Source: Atherix ibis (taxonomy: Eukaryota; Arthropoda; Insecta; Diptera; Athericidae). Taken from it: a DNA stretch of 64,000 nt. The position numbers and the translations under genes were made by a program. Positions within the stretch are counted from its first letter, which is position 1; every line of letters starts with the position of its first letter. The notes below the pieces were generated by a model. That model had not been told where the DNA came from. It saw only the letters and a program-made list of their open reading frames with translations, and searched no databases. Location of the stretch: the NCBI GenBank assembly GCA_958298945.1, contig OY282610.1:26374233-26438232 (forward strand), given 5' to 3'. This document shows, in pieces, positions 46,196-58,220 of this stretch.

Positions 46196-47619
46196 ATTCG
46201 CGAGCCATTGTTGGTCTCTACCAGAAACCGTGAGCCCGACCTCCGACAAGGAGAGCACCTGCATTATCACCTGGGATAATAATTCCGTTTATTTTGTCCA
46301 TTACTCCATTTTACCTTCTAGTTATGGTCCGCTCCGGGTATTTTATTTTCCCGGTACCAGTCATATCTGACGAACTTTCCCCTAACTTTCCCCTGGAACG
46401 GGAGCATTCGCTGGACGTTTAGTAAACCCCCAACGAATTTTTTTAAAGTTAACATTTTGTTTTTTAGAAACCAATTTTAAAAGTCACTCCATTTTTAGGG
46501 TGTAAAATTTTCAATGCAATTTTTAGTAATCAAAATATTTTCGCCATCAATTTTATTAAAAATAATAATTTTCTTAATTCAATTTGAATGTAAAAAAACA
46601 AAAACAAAACCAGAAACGAAAATTTTTAAATTCAAAATTTAAGTTGAAAATTCTTATTTAAATTGCAAAAAAAAGAAAAATCCCTTTTAATACAGTTTGA
46701 AAAAATTTAAAAGAAATCTTTAAAATTTTATTTTTAAAAACAATCATTTTTAAACTCAGCTTTTATTTAACAAAAAAAAAAATATTCTTTTTAAAAGTGA
46801 ATTTTCATCAAGAAAACTCATTTCAACGTCACTTTTCTATCAAATTGAAAAGTTTTTTTTTATTTTTAATTAAATTTAAACTCAATTTTTACTAAACAAA
46901 AAAATATATTTTTATTTTTTGCCAAAGAACAAGCTTAAATTTTTGTGCGCATTTTCAACAAAAAAAAACGACAAATTTTAAAAATAATCCATTCTGCGAT
47001 TGGTGATTACCGGTGGCCAAAGTGGGGAGACTTTCTGTTTGACTGTATGAAAAAAGTGGAGAGGACACATTGGTCCTATCTTGTGTGGGAAAGCCGTTCG
47101 TGATCAGTTCACAGTTCCGTATTCGCTTGGGTCGACAGTAGAGTGGCTCCACTTGTATCATTAAAAAATAATATCTCAGCGGCAAAAGTTGTTTTTAACA
47201 AAAAACATAAAAAATTCTAAATCTAAAAAAAAAGTGTGCACAAATTAAAATTAATAAAATTAATTAAAAAAAAAAAACTTAAATTTTACAAAAAAAAAGT
47301 TGAAATTTTTAACGTTTTAGAAAAATTCTATCCTCAGAAATATTATAAAAATTTTGTGTTTTTTCTTCTTCCATTTTTTTATGTAAAAATCTTAAATTAA
47401 AATTATTTAAAGAAAATGAGGAATTTTTTTCGTAATTTTCTTTTTGCTGTTTAAAGAAAAGTGCTTTTTGATCGAAAAAAGGTAATTTAAACGAAATATA
47501 AAATAAAAATTCAATTTAAATAGTAATTTTTATATGGTAACTAAACGAAATTTTATTCTAATTTGCTATTATTTGTTAAGAAAATTAAAAATAAAATTAA
47601 TTTGGAAAAAGTATGTATC
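46196..47619. other. unassigned, mostly AT-rich
   Basis: A GC-richer unrecognised segment to about 46440 and another at about 46995-47160, otherwise homopolymer-rich. No gene can be supported. Confidence 0.4.
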
Positions 47620-50600
47620 TAAATAACGATTGATTAATTATAATTGGAATAAAAAAATAATTTTTATATTTTTCTTTGTCTTTTTTTTTAAATTTTACTT
47701 AAAAACAAATTATAAAAATTACTACAAAAAAATTAAATATTTTTTTATGAACACAAGGCAGTATGCTTGGTCCCATTTTTTTTTGGGAGAATTTTGGAAA
47801 AACAATTTTTTTGGGAGAGTTTTTTGGGGAAAATTTTCAATTTAAAATTACCAAAAATTAAAAGATTGTGATTTTGATTGTTTTTAATTTAATGGGTTTT
47901 TATCATTTTCTTTGTGTTGTAAACTGTAACTTAAGAAAAGGCTTTTTTTTTAAAAAAAATTTTGTTTTATATAAAAAAAAACATTTTGTCATATTTAAGA
48001 AAAATCTGAACACCAGAAAATATTTTTTATATTTAAAAATAGTCACACAAGGCAGTATGCTTGGTCCCATTTTTTCTTGGGAGAATTTTGGAAAAAAAAT
48101 TTTTTTGGGAGAGTTTTTTGGGGAAGATTTTCAATTTAAAATTAATAAAAATTAAAAGATTGTGATTTTGATTGTTTTTAATTTAATGGGTTTTTATAAT
48201 TTTCTTTGTGTTGTAAACTGTAACTTAAAAAAAAGGCTTTTTTTTAAAAAAAAAAATTTTTGTTTTATGTAAAAAAAAACCATTTTGTCATATTTAAGAA
48301 AAATCTGAACACCAGAAAATATTTTTTATATTGAAAAATAGTCACACAAGGCAGTATGCTTGGTCCCATTTTTTTTTTGGGAGAATTTTGGAAAAACCAT
48401 TTTTTGGGAGAGTTTTTTGGGGATGATTTTCAATTTAAAACTACCAAAAATTAAAAGATTGTGATTTTGATTGTTTTTAATTTAATGGGTTTTTATAATT
48501 TTCTTTGTGTTGTAAACTGTAACTTAAGAAAAGGCTTTTTTTTTAAAAAAAATTTTGTTTTATATAAAAAAAAACATTTTGTCATATTTAAGAAAAATCT
48601 GAACACCAGAAAATATTTTTTATATTTAAAAATAGTCACACAAGGCAGTATGCTTGGTCCCATTTTTTCTTGGGAGAATTTTGGAAAAAACATTTTTTTG
48701 GGAGAGTTTTTTGGGGAAGATTTTCAATTTAAAATTAATAAAAATTAAAAGATTGTGATTTTGATTGTTTTTAATTTAATGGGTTTTTATAATTTTCTTT
48801 GTGTTGTAAACTGTAACTTAAAAAAAGGCTTTTTTTTAAAAAAAAAATTTTTGTTTTATGTAAAAAAAAACATTTTGTCATATTTAAGAAAAATCTGAAC
48901 ACCAGAAAATATTTTTTATATTGAAAAATAGTCACACAAGGCAGTATGCTTGGTCCCATTTTTTTTTTGGGAGAATTTTGGAAAAACCATTTTTTGGGAG
49001 AGTTTTTTGGGGAAGATTTTCAATTTAAAATTAATAAAAATTAAAAGATTGTGATTTTGATTGTTTTTAATTTAATGGGTTTTTATAATTTTCTTTGTGT
49101 TGTAAACTGTAACTTAAAAAAAGGCTTTTTTTTACAAAAAAATTTTTGTTTTATGTAAAAAAAAAAACATTTTGTCATATTTAAGAAAAATCTGAACACC
49201 AGAAAATATTTTTTATATTGAAAAATAGTCACACAAGGCAGTATGCTTGGTCCCATTTTTTTTTGGGAGAATTTTGAAAAAACCATTTTTTGGGAGAGTT
49301 TTTTGGGGAAGATTTTCAATTTAAAATTAATAAAAATTAAAAGATTGTGATTTTGATTGCTTTTAATTTAATGGGTTTTTATCATTTTCTTTGTGTTGTA
49401 AACTGTAACTTAAGAAAAGGCTTTTTTTTTTAAAAAAAATTTTGTTTTATATAAAAAACAAACATTTTGTCATATTTAAAAAAAATCTGAACACCAGAAA
49501 ATATTTTTTATATTTAAAAATAGTCACACAAGGCAGTATGCTTGGTCCCATTTTTTTTTGGGAGAATTTTGGAAAAACCATTTTTTGGGAGAGTTTTTTG
49601 GGGAAAATTTTCAATTTAAAATTAATAAAAATTAAAAGATTGTGATTTTGATTGTTTTTAATTTAATGGGTTTTTATAATTTTCTTTGTGTTGTAAACTG
49701 TAACTTAAAAAAAGGCTTTTTTTTAAAAAAAATTTTTTGTTTTATGTAAAAAAAAAAACATTTTGTTATATTTAAGAAAAATCTGAACACCAGAAAATAT
49801 TTTATATATTGAAAAATAGTCACACAAGGCAGTATGCTTGGTCCCATTTTTTTTTTGGGAGAATTTTGGAAAAACCATTTTTTGGGAGAGTTTTTTGGGG
49901 AAGATTTTCAATTTAAAATTAATAAAAATTAAAAGATTGTGATTTTGATTGCTTTTAATTTAATGGGTTTTTATAATTTTCTTTGTGTTATAAACTGTAA
50001 CTTAAGTAAAGGCTTTTTTTTTAAAAACAAAAAATTTTGTTTTATGTAAAAAAAAAAACATTTTGTCATATTTAAGAAAAATCTGAACACCAGAAAATAT
50101 CTTTTATATTGAAAAATAGTCACACAAGGCAGTATGCTTGGTCCCATTTTTTTTTTTGGGAGAATTTTGGAAAAACCATTTTTTTGGGAGAGTTTTTTGG
50201 GGAAGATTTTCAATTTAAAATTAATAAAAATTAAAAGATTGTGATTTTGATTGTTTTTAATTTAATGGGTTTTTATCATTTTCTTTGTGTTGTTAACTGT
50301 AACTTAAGAAAAGGCTTTTTTTAAAAAAAAAATTTTTGTTTTATGTAAAAAAAAAAACATTTTGTCATATTTAAGAAAAATCTGAACACCAGAAAATATT
50401 TTTTATATTTAAAAATAGTCACACAAGGCAGTATGCTTGGTCCCATTTTTTTTTGGGAGAATTTTGGAAAAACCATTTTTTGGGAGAGTTTTTTGGGGAA
50501 GATTTTCAATTTAAAATTAATAAAAATTAAAAGATTGTGATTTTGATTGTTTTTAATTTAATGGGTTTTTATAATTTTCTTTGTGTTGTAAACTGTAACT

Positions 50601-51055
50601 TAAGAAAAGGCTTTTTTTTAAAAAAAAATTTTTGTTTTATGTAAAAAAAAAAACATTTTGTCATATTTAAGAAAAATCTGAACACCAGAAAATATTTTTT
50701 ATATTTAAAAATAGTCACACAAGGCAGTATGCTTGGTCCCATTTTTTTTTGGGAGAATTTTGGAAAAACCGTTTTTTTGGGGAAAATTTTCAATTTAAAA
50801 TTAATAAAATATTAAAAGATTGTGATTTTGATTGTTTTTAATTTAATGGCTTTTTGTATATTTTTTGGCGGAACTTTTTTTTTGTAAACTGCAACTTAAG
50901 AAAAGGCTTTTTTTTTAAAAAAAAAAGTTTACTTTATATATAAGAAAACCATTTTGTCATGCTTGGGAAAATTCTGAACACCAGAAAATATTTTAAAATA
51001 GTCCCACAAGGCAGTATGCTTGGTCCCATTTTTTTTTTGGGAGAATTTCGGCCGA
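47620..51055 (+). repeat. ~296-bp satellite array, 12 units
   Basis: The anchor GGCAGTATGCTTGGTCCC occurs at about 47757, 48051, 48350, 48644, 48940, 49237, 49532, 49828, 50128, 50427, 50723 and 51010 (spacing 287-300). Two subtypes, with TTTAAAAATAGTC or TTGAAAAATAGTC before the anchor, alternate irregularly. Units two apart at the left end are near-identical, a ~593-bp dimer. The anchor encodes QGSMLGP in one frame, and PQGSMLGP in the last unit, the RT domain-4 motif of LINEs. The last unit is divergent and truncated. Open frames in the array are by-products of the repeat. Confidence 0.95.
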
Positions 51056-51239
51056 TGGATAATTACTCCCACTTCATGATGCATAAATCTATTTGTTACA
51101 ATTGTAGTTGCAGATAAAAAATATATATAAAAAAAAACATTTTAAATTGAAAATCTAAAATAATGAAATTTCCTAGAATTTGACGATTCCTAGAATTCGA
51201 ACGCTTTAATTTGAATTTATCGAATTATTATCGAATTTA

Positions 51240-52410
51240 AGATAATAACCTTTTTTCACGAGTATTCTTTTGATTATCGGACATTTTGTTTACATTTTGA
51301 AATGCAGAATAATCAAAAATTCACAGCGCTTTTTGTTTATTTTCTTCGAATTATTTATCACAAAACTGGTGCGACAGTTTTTGTTTAAAGAAACCGTAGA
51401 CGAATATGCCGGCACCAAGAATAGCCGAAAGAAAGGGAATCGATTCTTGGTCTCAGCGATCGAATTTATTTACAAAAGTGTCATATTCGTAAATAAAAGT
51501 TTACTTCAATTTAAGTAGAAGCTAATAAAATATCGACTGAAATATAAATAAATCAAAAATTTCTTAGAAATAGCGACACATCTTATCCAAGTAATAACAA
51601 AGACTTGACGACTTTTAATTCTTGTCCAATAATCTAAGCGATCGTCGTTCTAAGAGTTCATGTATAAGCAAAAATTCTAATTGAAATAGTCGAAAAATAA
51701 TTAAATTTTTTTTACCATTTAACATTCACAATATTCTCGTATAATAATGACCAAAAAACTAATCGATAGTGTTGGAAAAAAACTTTAAACCAATCACAAT
51801 AAATAATATTTCATAATCTTAAACGGTTGTTCATGAAAAATCAATTAACGAAAAATATACAAAACGATAATTATTAAAAAATAAAAGAAGCTCTTTTAGA
51901 ATGGTTCTTTTCGTTTTCGTTTCTACAACTACATAAAAATTGTATCAAGAAGATTTTATGACAGAACACTTCAATAACAGGAGAGGGACATGTGGGAGTA
52001 ACAACCCATTGACATTTTTTAATATCAGTTTTGATCTACTGTCTAGTAGACTAAGGAGTAGTCGATAACCGCTGTTAAGCTCAAGTATTTCTAATTTCTT
52101 GAGAGGATTCCTTGTTAGTGGTTTGTCTCGGTAGCGTACTTTGTCTTCTGCTCATCTGCTTTCACTCTCCACCTCTTAAACCTGCCTTGGAGATTTTTTA
52201 TATGTAGGTTTTTGGAAGATATTTGGATATTTGAATGCGATTTGTTCGAATATCAAAGGTATAAATATTGTACAGGAGTGGACCAGGGATACTACCTTGA
52301 GGGACACCAGCTGTTATAGGCGGTATTTAAGAATATTCTGTATTAATAGCTATTTGGAAGTGACATTGGAAGAGATATGATCTTAAAATAAGGAAGGAAA
52401 GGAAATTCTT
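51240..52410 (-). repeat. composite repeat copy 2
   Basis: Second copy of 34790-35930 with the same internal order. The end block at 51290-51490 has an extra ~20 bp at its junction (TGTCATATTCGTAAATAAAAG) that copy 1 lacks and that the solo copy at 46010 shares in part. It continues beyond 52410 into more jockey-like sequence that copy 1 does not have. Confidence 0.85.
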
Positions 52411-52910
52411 GAGTTGCCAGAGCTGTCCAGGGTGCCACGTCCGATCAAAAGCATGTGATATCCCTAGGCCTAGGAACACGCCTGGAGAGTGCTCTTTTCG
52501 CTCAAGAGAAGACGCAATAAATGATTGCGTCCTCTCTGACTAGAAACCAAGTTGGTAATCGAGCACCTTCAAGAATATGGTAATGGCGTTTTAGGAGGTG
52601 TTTTTCAAAAATTTTTGCAAGAATTAGTCACAAGATGATAAGGAGGATAGGGTATTTACTGTTTTTTTGGGGTTTATGGCTGAATATTTCCAAAGTAGGT
52701 GACTAACATGAGAGTTTTCTTGAAGATTTGTTTGTGGACAGAAGTGGTTGTTAAATCATAACCAGAAGCTTTTTTATTGGGTAGTTGATGGATTAAATAT
52801 TTAATTTCGGATGGGGTAAAATTTTTGGGTAGAAGACGGATGGGGAGTGGAATTGCGAGTTCGTAATAAATTTATTGTGAGTGTGTCTTATTTTCTATGG
52901 CTTTGTAGGC
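52030..52910 (-). mobile_element. jockey-like LINE fragment overlapping composite repeat
   Basis: Minus strand. FTPSEIKYLIHQLPNKKASG at about 52770-52830; then, with frame changes, KIFEKHLLKRHYHILEGARL (52560-52620) and FLGLGISHAFDRTWHPGQLW (52430-52490). AGVPQGSIPGPLLYNIYTFD follows at about 52255-52315 and a KADE.KTKYATETN stretch near 52130-52180. The similarity stops near LLLSLLDSRSKLIL (about 52030-52075), where AT-rich non-LINE sequence begins. Stops and frameshifts throughout. Confidence 0.75.
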
Positions 52911-53419
52911 AGTGAAAGTGTTGATGAACACTTTTAATGTAAAACAAAAATAATAAAAATTTCTAATTACACTTTAACATAATTTTAATATTATTAAGTT
53001 TTCCTTAAAGACAATAACAGAAATTCTCTATTTAATAAAGAAACTGAACCAAAAAGCATTCTAAATGGAATATTGTCATTTCTTCTTTTTTTGTTGTTGT
53101 AAAGATTCGTATCGGAATGATTTTGGTTTTAAAATTCTCTTAAGGTTAAAGATTGTCTGCGATCATTTGCGTGGATTTACAAAAATCGGTCTAATATTGT
53201 CAAATCTTGGAGGCAAATTAATATCCCCAAATCTCAAAATTACACGTCCTTGAAACTTTTCGTTCAGCAAGTGCAAAATTTGTCATATTATGTTACTTGG
53301 GGCAACCAGTTTTGTTAAAACCATAACTATGGAAGTAGTGTAAGTTAAAAATATGAAAACAAGGGTTTTGCATTTTTTTGTATTTGTTTTTTTTTTTTTT
53401 AATAATTTGACTTTAAGCT
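52911..53419. other. AT-rich non-genic stretch
   Basis: No recognised feature; a 62-codon plus-strand frame at 53065-53253 matches nothing I know. Confidence 0.4.
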
Positions 53420-53757
53420 TTCCATTTTTGGAAGCGATTGATAACTGGTGATGAGAAGTGGATCGTTTACAACAATGTGGTGCGTAAACTGTCTTGGTCC
53501 TGGCGTTGTGATCCCCCTCAAATGACATCGAAAGTGGACATTCATCGGAGGAAGGTTATGTGCTGTCATTGTGGTGGGATTTTGAAGTTTTTGGGTTTTG
53601 TGAGCTTCTACCAAGGAAACAAACAATCAATTCAGAATTGTACTTTTGGTAATTGCACAGTTTGAACGAATGCATAATCCAGAAACGTCCGGACCTCTTT
53701 AATCGTAAAGGAGTGAGTTGCGTTCCATCACGACAATGCAAGACCACACAATTTTTG
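53420..53757 (+). mobile_element. mariner transposase fragment
   Basis: The plus strand encodes ITGDEKWIVYNNVVRKLSWS (first catalytic Asp region), PPQMTSKVDIHRRKVM, then with frame changes FHHDNARPHN (second Asp region). This is the typical mariner spacing and motif order. Neither terminus is visible; the right side is replaced by the minisatellite at 53758. Confidence 0.78.
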
Positions 53758-53985
53758 TTGGGTTAACTGTCAAACCAGCTGTCATCTGTCAAAATTTCCG
53801 ATAAGTTTAACTGTCAAATCAGCTGTCACCTGTCAAAATTTCCGATAAGTTTAACTGTCAAATCAGCTGTCATCTGCCAAAATTCCAATTAGGCTAAAGC
53901 AACTGTCATCTCTCAAAGTTTTAATAAGAAGCTTAGAAAAAAAGAGGAAAAAACTTAGTATTTTTTTCACAATTTTTTTTTGTTA
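53758..53985. repeat. minisatellite cluster A (AACTGTCAAACCAGCTGTCA)
   Basis: Three to four units of ~44 bp built on GTTAACTGTCAAACCAGCTG, TCATCTGTCAAAATTTCCGA and TAAG. It ends with a distinctive flank (AATAAGAAGCTTAGAAAAAA, then GAGG) also found at the right end of cluster C. Confidence 0.88.
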
Positions 53986-53989
53986 TTGC

Positions 53990-54310
53990 TGCAAGTATTT
54001 TGAGACAAGAGCCAGAGGCCATTCTGTAGCGCCACGACCATGACGCCATTTGGCGACTTCATGTTACGTATTGTAGATTGGCTTGGCCAGCTTCTCTAAT
54101 GAAACTGGCCGTTTGTTATTTGGAGGGAAAAGTCAGACATTGTTAAATTTTGTGGAGCAAATTAAGACGTTTAGGAGCTCCACAATGGAAGGAGTCCTAT
54201 TGAAAAAGTAATTCTGGGTTGCGTGGCATTCCTGTTAAACATGAGGAATTGTGAGTTGAAAGCCACAGGAATGGTATGAAGGAAAAGTTTGGGCTTTTTG
54301 TAAAGATTCC
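53990..54310 (-). mobile_element. I-like LINE 3'-end fragment
   Basis: Matches the 3' region of the LINE at 24541-26330. Shared features are the GCCATTTGGCG, GGTCGTGGCGCTA and ATGGCCTCTGG blocks, GTTAAATTTTGTGGAGCA, CTCCACAATGG and AAAGCCACAGGA. 5'-truncated; non-coding. Confidence 0.65.
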
Positions 54311-54484
54311 TTAAAATTATAAAGGTTTTATTATTCTACCCTCGATTAAAAGTCAATTCATTGATTTCTATAACACCAAAAAAATTGTTATACTTACTTT
54401 GATATTATTCAATTTTGCACTTTGCAAAGTATAGTCATGTCAAATGACAGCTGGTAAAGATAAATGTCATCTAATTTAGAATTT

Positions 54485-54740
54485 GTTTAGTTGAGGTCTT
54501 GGCACTTTATAATAAAGATCGTTTTAGTACCAAACAATTATTGTCTCGAAGAAAAGTGTCTCCAACAATGGGGCTCAGTGGATATGTCAATAAGAAAAGT
54601 TGCCGTAAATGTGGCTCTAAAAGCGAGAGGTCATTTTGTGATGAGCAAAGTGATTGTCTGTTGTACACTTTGACTTATTTCGGTTTTTTTCGGCCAGAAC
54701 TTGACGATTGTAATTTATACCATTTGTGATTCAACATAAG
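54485..54740 (+). pseudogene. Tc1/mariner-type transposase fragment
   Basis: The plus-strand frame encodes MGLSGYVNKKSCRKCGSKS then PELDDCNLYHL followed by a stop. GYVNK(Q/K).CR and PELDD are characteristic of the same transposase type as at 31291 and 35940; the segment between them is shortened. No TIRs found. Confidence 0.5.
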
Positions 54741-54759
54741 CCAAAAATTTACCTTTATT

Positions 54760-55480
54760 TATGTGCGTTGATTTTGCTTCGTTTAGCTTAGGATATCATA
54801 GGTTCGTCCAGTTGTTGGCCTTATTTATTGCATTTTGAAGCTTTCTTGTAGATCTTTCAATAGATGAATCTCTACTGCCATTATTGGCGGTGTCATCCGC
54901 CATTGTAGCAGATTAACAGTTAACCTTTCCGATAAGGTTAACTGTCAAAATAGCTGTTATCTGTCTTAATTTCCAACAAGGTTAGCTGTCAAACCAGCTG
55001 TAATATGTGAAAATTTCCATTAGGTTAAAACAGCTGTGATCTGCCAAAGTTCCGATAAGGTTAACTATCAAACCAGCTGTCATCTATCAAAGTTCCAATT
55101 AGGTTAACTGTCAAACCAGCTGTCATCTGTCAAAATGTCTCTAAGGTTAACTGTCATACTAGCTGTCATCTGCCAAATTCCATTATTGCGGTGTCATCTG
55201 CTAATGTAGCTAATAATATTTCATCATTTTGTACGATGTCTCTTGATAATGTAATAAATACAGGAGAGGGCTTAGCATGCCTCCTTGAGGTATGCTTAGC
55301 CACACCTGACTCTAAACAGCCTCTCTGAAATATATGATGAGAACAACTCTTTTGTCAAATGCTTGCACAACATCCAGAAAGATAGCTAGACACACATTTT
55401 CCTCTTATAGAGCTTTGTTGTTAATGAAGTGTTCTTCTCTAAAGCCAAACTGATGAGTTCTTTGCTGATAGGCAGGATCC
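54760..55480 (-). mobile_element. jockey-like LINE fragment split by minisatellite
   Basis: Minus strand. HQFGFREEHF at about 55430-55465, AIFLDVVQAFDKRVV near 55345-55395, IPQGGMLSPLLYLLHY at about 55255-55300, and TLADDTAIM at 55181-55210. A minisatellite of ~270 bp intervenes. Then a second ADDTA copy and SSIERSTRKLQNAINKANNW with KLNEAKSTHIN run down to about 54765. The RT order is that of jockey. Non-functional. Confidence 0.82.
54910..55180. repeat. minisatellite cluster B inside jockey RT
   Basis: About six units of ~40-50 bp of the same family as clusters A and C (AACTGTCAAACCAGCTGTCA core). It is bracketed by ~30-bp direct duplications of the RT catalytic-motif DNA (CCATTATTG.CGGTGTCATC at about 54878 and 55181). 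Confidence 0.9.
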
Positions 55481-57389
55481 CTTAACTTAACTTTCCTTTT
55501 TAAAAAAATCAATAAATTAATTAAAATATTAAAATGCCGAAGAAAAATATTCCATTTTTTTTAAAACCAAATAAAAACAAATTTTTAAAAATTTAATTTT
55601 TATATAAAAATAAAAACAAATTTCTTAATTTTTGACTTTTTAAAATATTTAATTGTTTTTTTTTTTGTGTAGAATTTTTAAAAATTTTATCTTAATTATC
55701 ACAACGTGTTAGGGAAGATTTTTTTTTTACTAAAAAAAAAAACCTAAATTAAAAAATTTGATAATTAATCAACAAAATTAATGATTATAAAATTTATTAA
55801 CCAATTGAAAATAATTGTCTTAATAGAAAAAAGATGATTGCTCAATTTGTGATGGTGAAGGATGGAGCAGGGGGGAGAGGGTGTTTGATAGTGGACCTTA
55901 AACTTAAAGAAACATTAAAAAAAAATTACGAGATGATAGCAAGAATACGGTTTTTTTTGGCGAAACTATTTTTTCTCATTCAATTTTCAGGTGATTAACT
56001 GATGATGATAAGTAGGAAAAAACGCATTTTTTTTATGGTTATCAGCGGATGCGTGTGCTAATCAAGTTTAAATATTTTTTTTATTTTTTTTCTTAGCCAA
56101 TTTTTTATTGATAATATTTTTTGTTCTCTTCTTCTTCATTAAATAAAAATTAGTTTTTTTTTTACCATTTTTACCTTTAAATAAAATTCAGGTTTTCTAT
56201 TTTTTATTCCTGTGGATTTTTAATTTTATTTTCATTATTAAAACGAAACAAAAACGGTTTTCATATAAATTATATTTTTTTTTACTTATTTAAAAAAAAA
56301 ATACAAGCTTTTATTTTTAATTGTTATTTTGTTTAATTTTTATTTTATTTTAACTTAAACTGTCAATTAAAAATTTTAAAAAGAAAAACTTGTTTGGAGG
56401 TGGAAAAGTGTGGTTAAAATTGTCCTCCTCCTCTTAGATTGCTGGATTATAATACAAACTTAAAGCAACTCACACATGCATACTGCTCAAAGGCATCAAT
56501 TTCCGATGGGGGATGGGGGCATCGAATTCTTGTTAAATTTCAATACAATAATAACTAATTAAGAGAAAAATTATGCGGAAAAATTTAATCGAAAAGAAAT
56601 TTGTTTAATCGCAAATTTTTCTTATTAAAAATTCAATTAATTTTCAGCGCATTAAAAATTTTTTTAGTACTTTTTTCAGTACCATTTGGCTAAAAAGCTC
56701 AAAGATTTTATTGCGCACAAAAAATATAATAATTTAAATTAAGAGTAATTTTTTTTAAAGTTCTTCTAGTCGGTAAATGACTTAAATACAATAACGCGCT
56801 ACAAGCTATAGCATTAAGTTTATGTCTCATAGCCCTGCACCATACAACATTTAAAAATAAATATTCAAAATGATACTCCTCCACATCTTGATTCAAAAGT
56901 CTCTAGCTCAAATAAAACTTGTGGAATGGCAAGGATTTTTTCATTAGTTACCACCAAATGGTCTACGGGAAACAACAATCTTCGGCCATCTGGCGACAAC
57001 TGGAGTGCACTTCGTCGATATCGATTGCCAAATCTTCTTTTCACCAATAGTAATTATGTTTTAATTCTTGTGCAGTAGAAATTCTGATAGAACTAGCTGT
57101 GGTCTGTAAAAATTATCATGGATAGGCTCACGCTAGAACAATATTTCCGAATTGTTCAATATTGTTTTTTATTTCAAAAATTATACAATTTAATTTGACT
57201 GATGGAGCTAATTTTTGACTCAATGGTTTTGTTAACCAGCAATTTTTCAGAAAGCTTAGATACCTTGAATGATGACTCCTTTTAGAATATTTTTGCTCGA
57301 ATTCTGATCTATATTTAATTATAGACAGAAAGACTGATTAAAAATATTTAATAATCGTAGAAAGAAGAAAATTTCGGGAATATCGAGGG
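55481..57389. other. AT-rich non-genic stretch
   Basis: Homopolymer-rich and without recognised genes. Minus-strand frames at 56708-57047 are of better composition but match no family; the segment at 56980-57015 carries a GTCGCCAGATGGC motif similar to the LINE 3' end. Confidence 0.4.
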
Positions 57390-58220
57390 TTTTTTTGGGA
57401 TGTCAGACCAGCTGTAATCTGTCGAAATTTCGATTAGGTTAAATCAGCTTTGATTTACCAAATTTTGAATAAGGTTAAACCAGCTGTTATCTGTCAAAAT
57501 TGCAGTTAGCTTAAAGCAGCTATCAACTGTCACAGTTTCAATAAGAATAATTGTCAAACGAGCTATAATCTGTCAAAATCTCCATTAGGTTAAAGCGGCT
57601 GCCTTCTGTCAAACTTCCGATAAGGAAGGTTAACTGTCAAACCAGCTGTCATGTGCCATAATTTCTTAAGGTTAAACCAGCTGTCAGCTGTCAAAATTTC
57701 GATTAGGTTAAGCTAGCTGTCATCTGCCAAACATCCGATAAGAAAGATAACTGTCAAACAAGCTATCATCTGTCAAAATTTCGATTAGGATAAACTAGCT
57801 GTCATCTGCCAAATTTTCGATAAGGTTAACTGTCAAACCAGATGTTATCTGCCAAAATTTGTATAGGGTTAAACCAGCTATTATCTGCCAAAATTCTATA
57901 AGGTTAAACCAACTGTCATCTGTCTTAATTTCCAATAAGATTAACTATAACACCAGCTGTCATCTGCCAAAAATGTCGATTAGGTTAAGCTAGCTGTCAT
58001 CTGCCAATATTTCGATCGGTTAAACTAGCTGTCATCTGCCAAATTTTCGATAAGGTTAACTGTCAAGCCTGCTATCATATGCCAAAATTTCTTAAGGTTA
58101 AATCACCTGTCATCTGCCAAAATTGCGATTAGGCTAAACCAGCTGCACTCTGTCAAAGTTTCAATAAGAAACTTAGAAAAAAAAGAGGGAAAAACCTAGT
58201 ATTGTTTTTCCATTTTTTTG
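57390..58220. repeat. minisatellite cluster C
   Basis: Roughly 18 degenerate ~40-45-bp units with cores AACTGTCAAACCAGCTGTCA, TCTGCCAAAATTTCGAT and TAAGGTTAA. The right boundary (TTTCAATAAGAAACTTAGAA) is shared with cluster A, so this is probably one mobile or repeatedly copied unit that expands in copy number. Confidence 0.92.

Noticed and set aside
48461..48748. 95-codon frames in the satellite, repeated nearly identically
   Set aside because: They arise from the ~296-bp unit and are broken in most units by indels in homopolymers; not evidence of a protein family.
56708..57047. Two adjacent minus-strand frames with protein-like composition
   Set aside because: No family recognised and no splice or frame link between them; the similarity of GTCGCCAGATGGC to the LINE 3' end suggests repeat debris.
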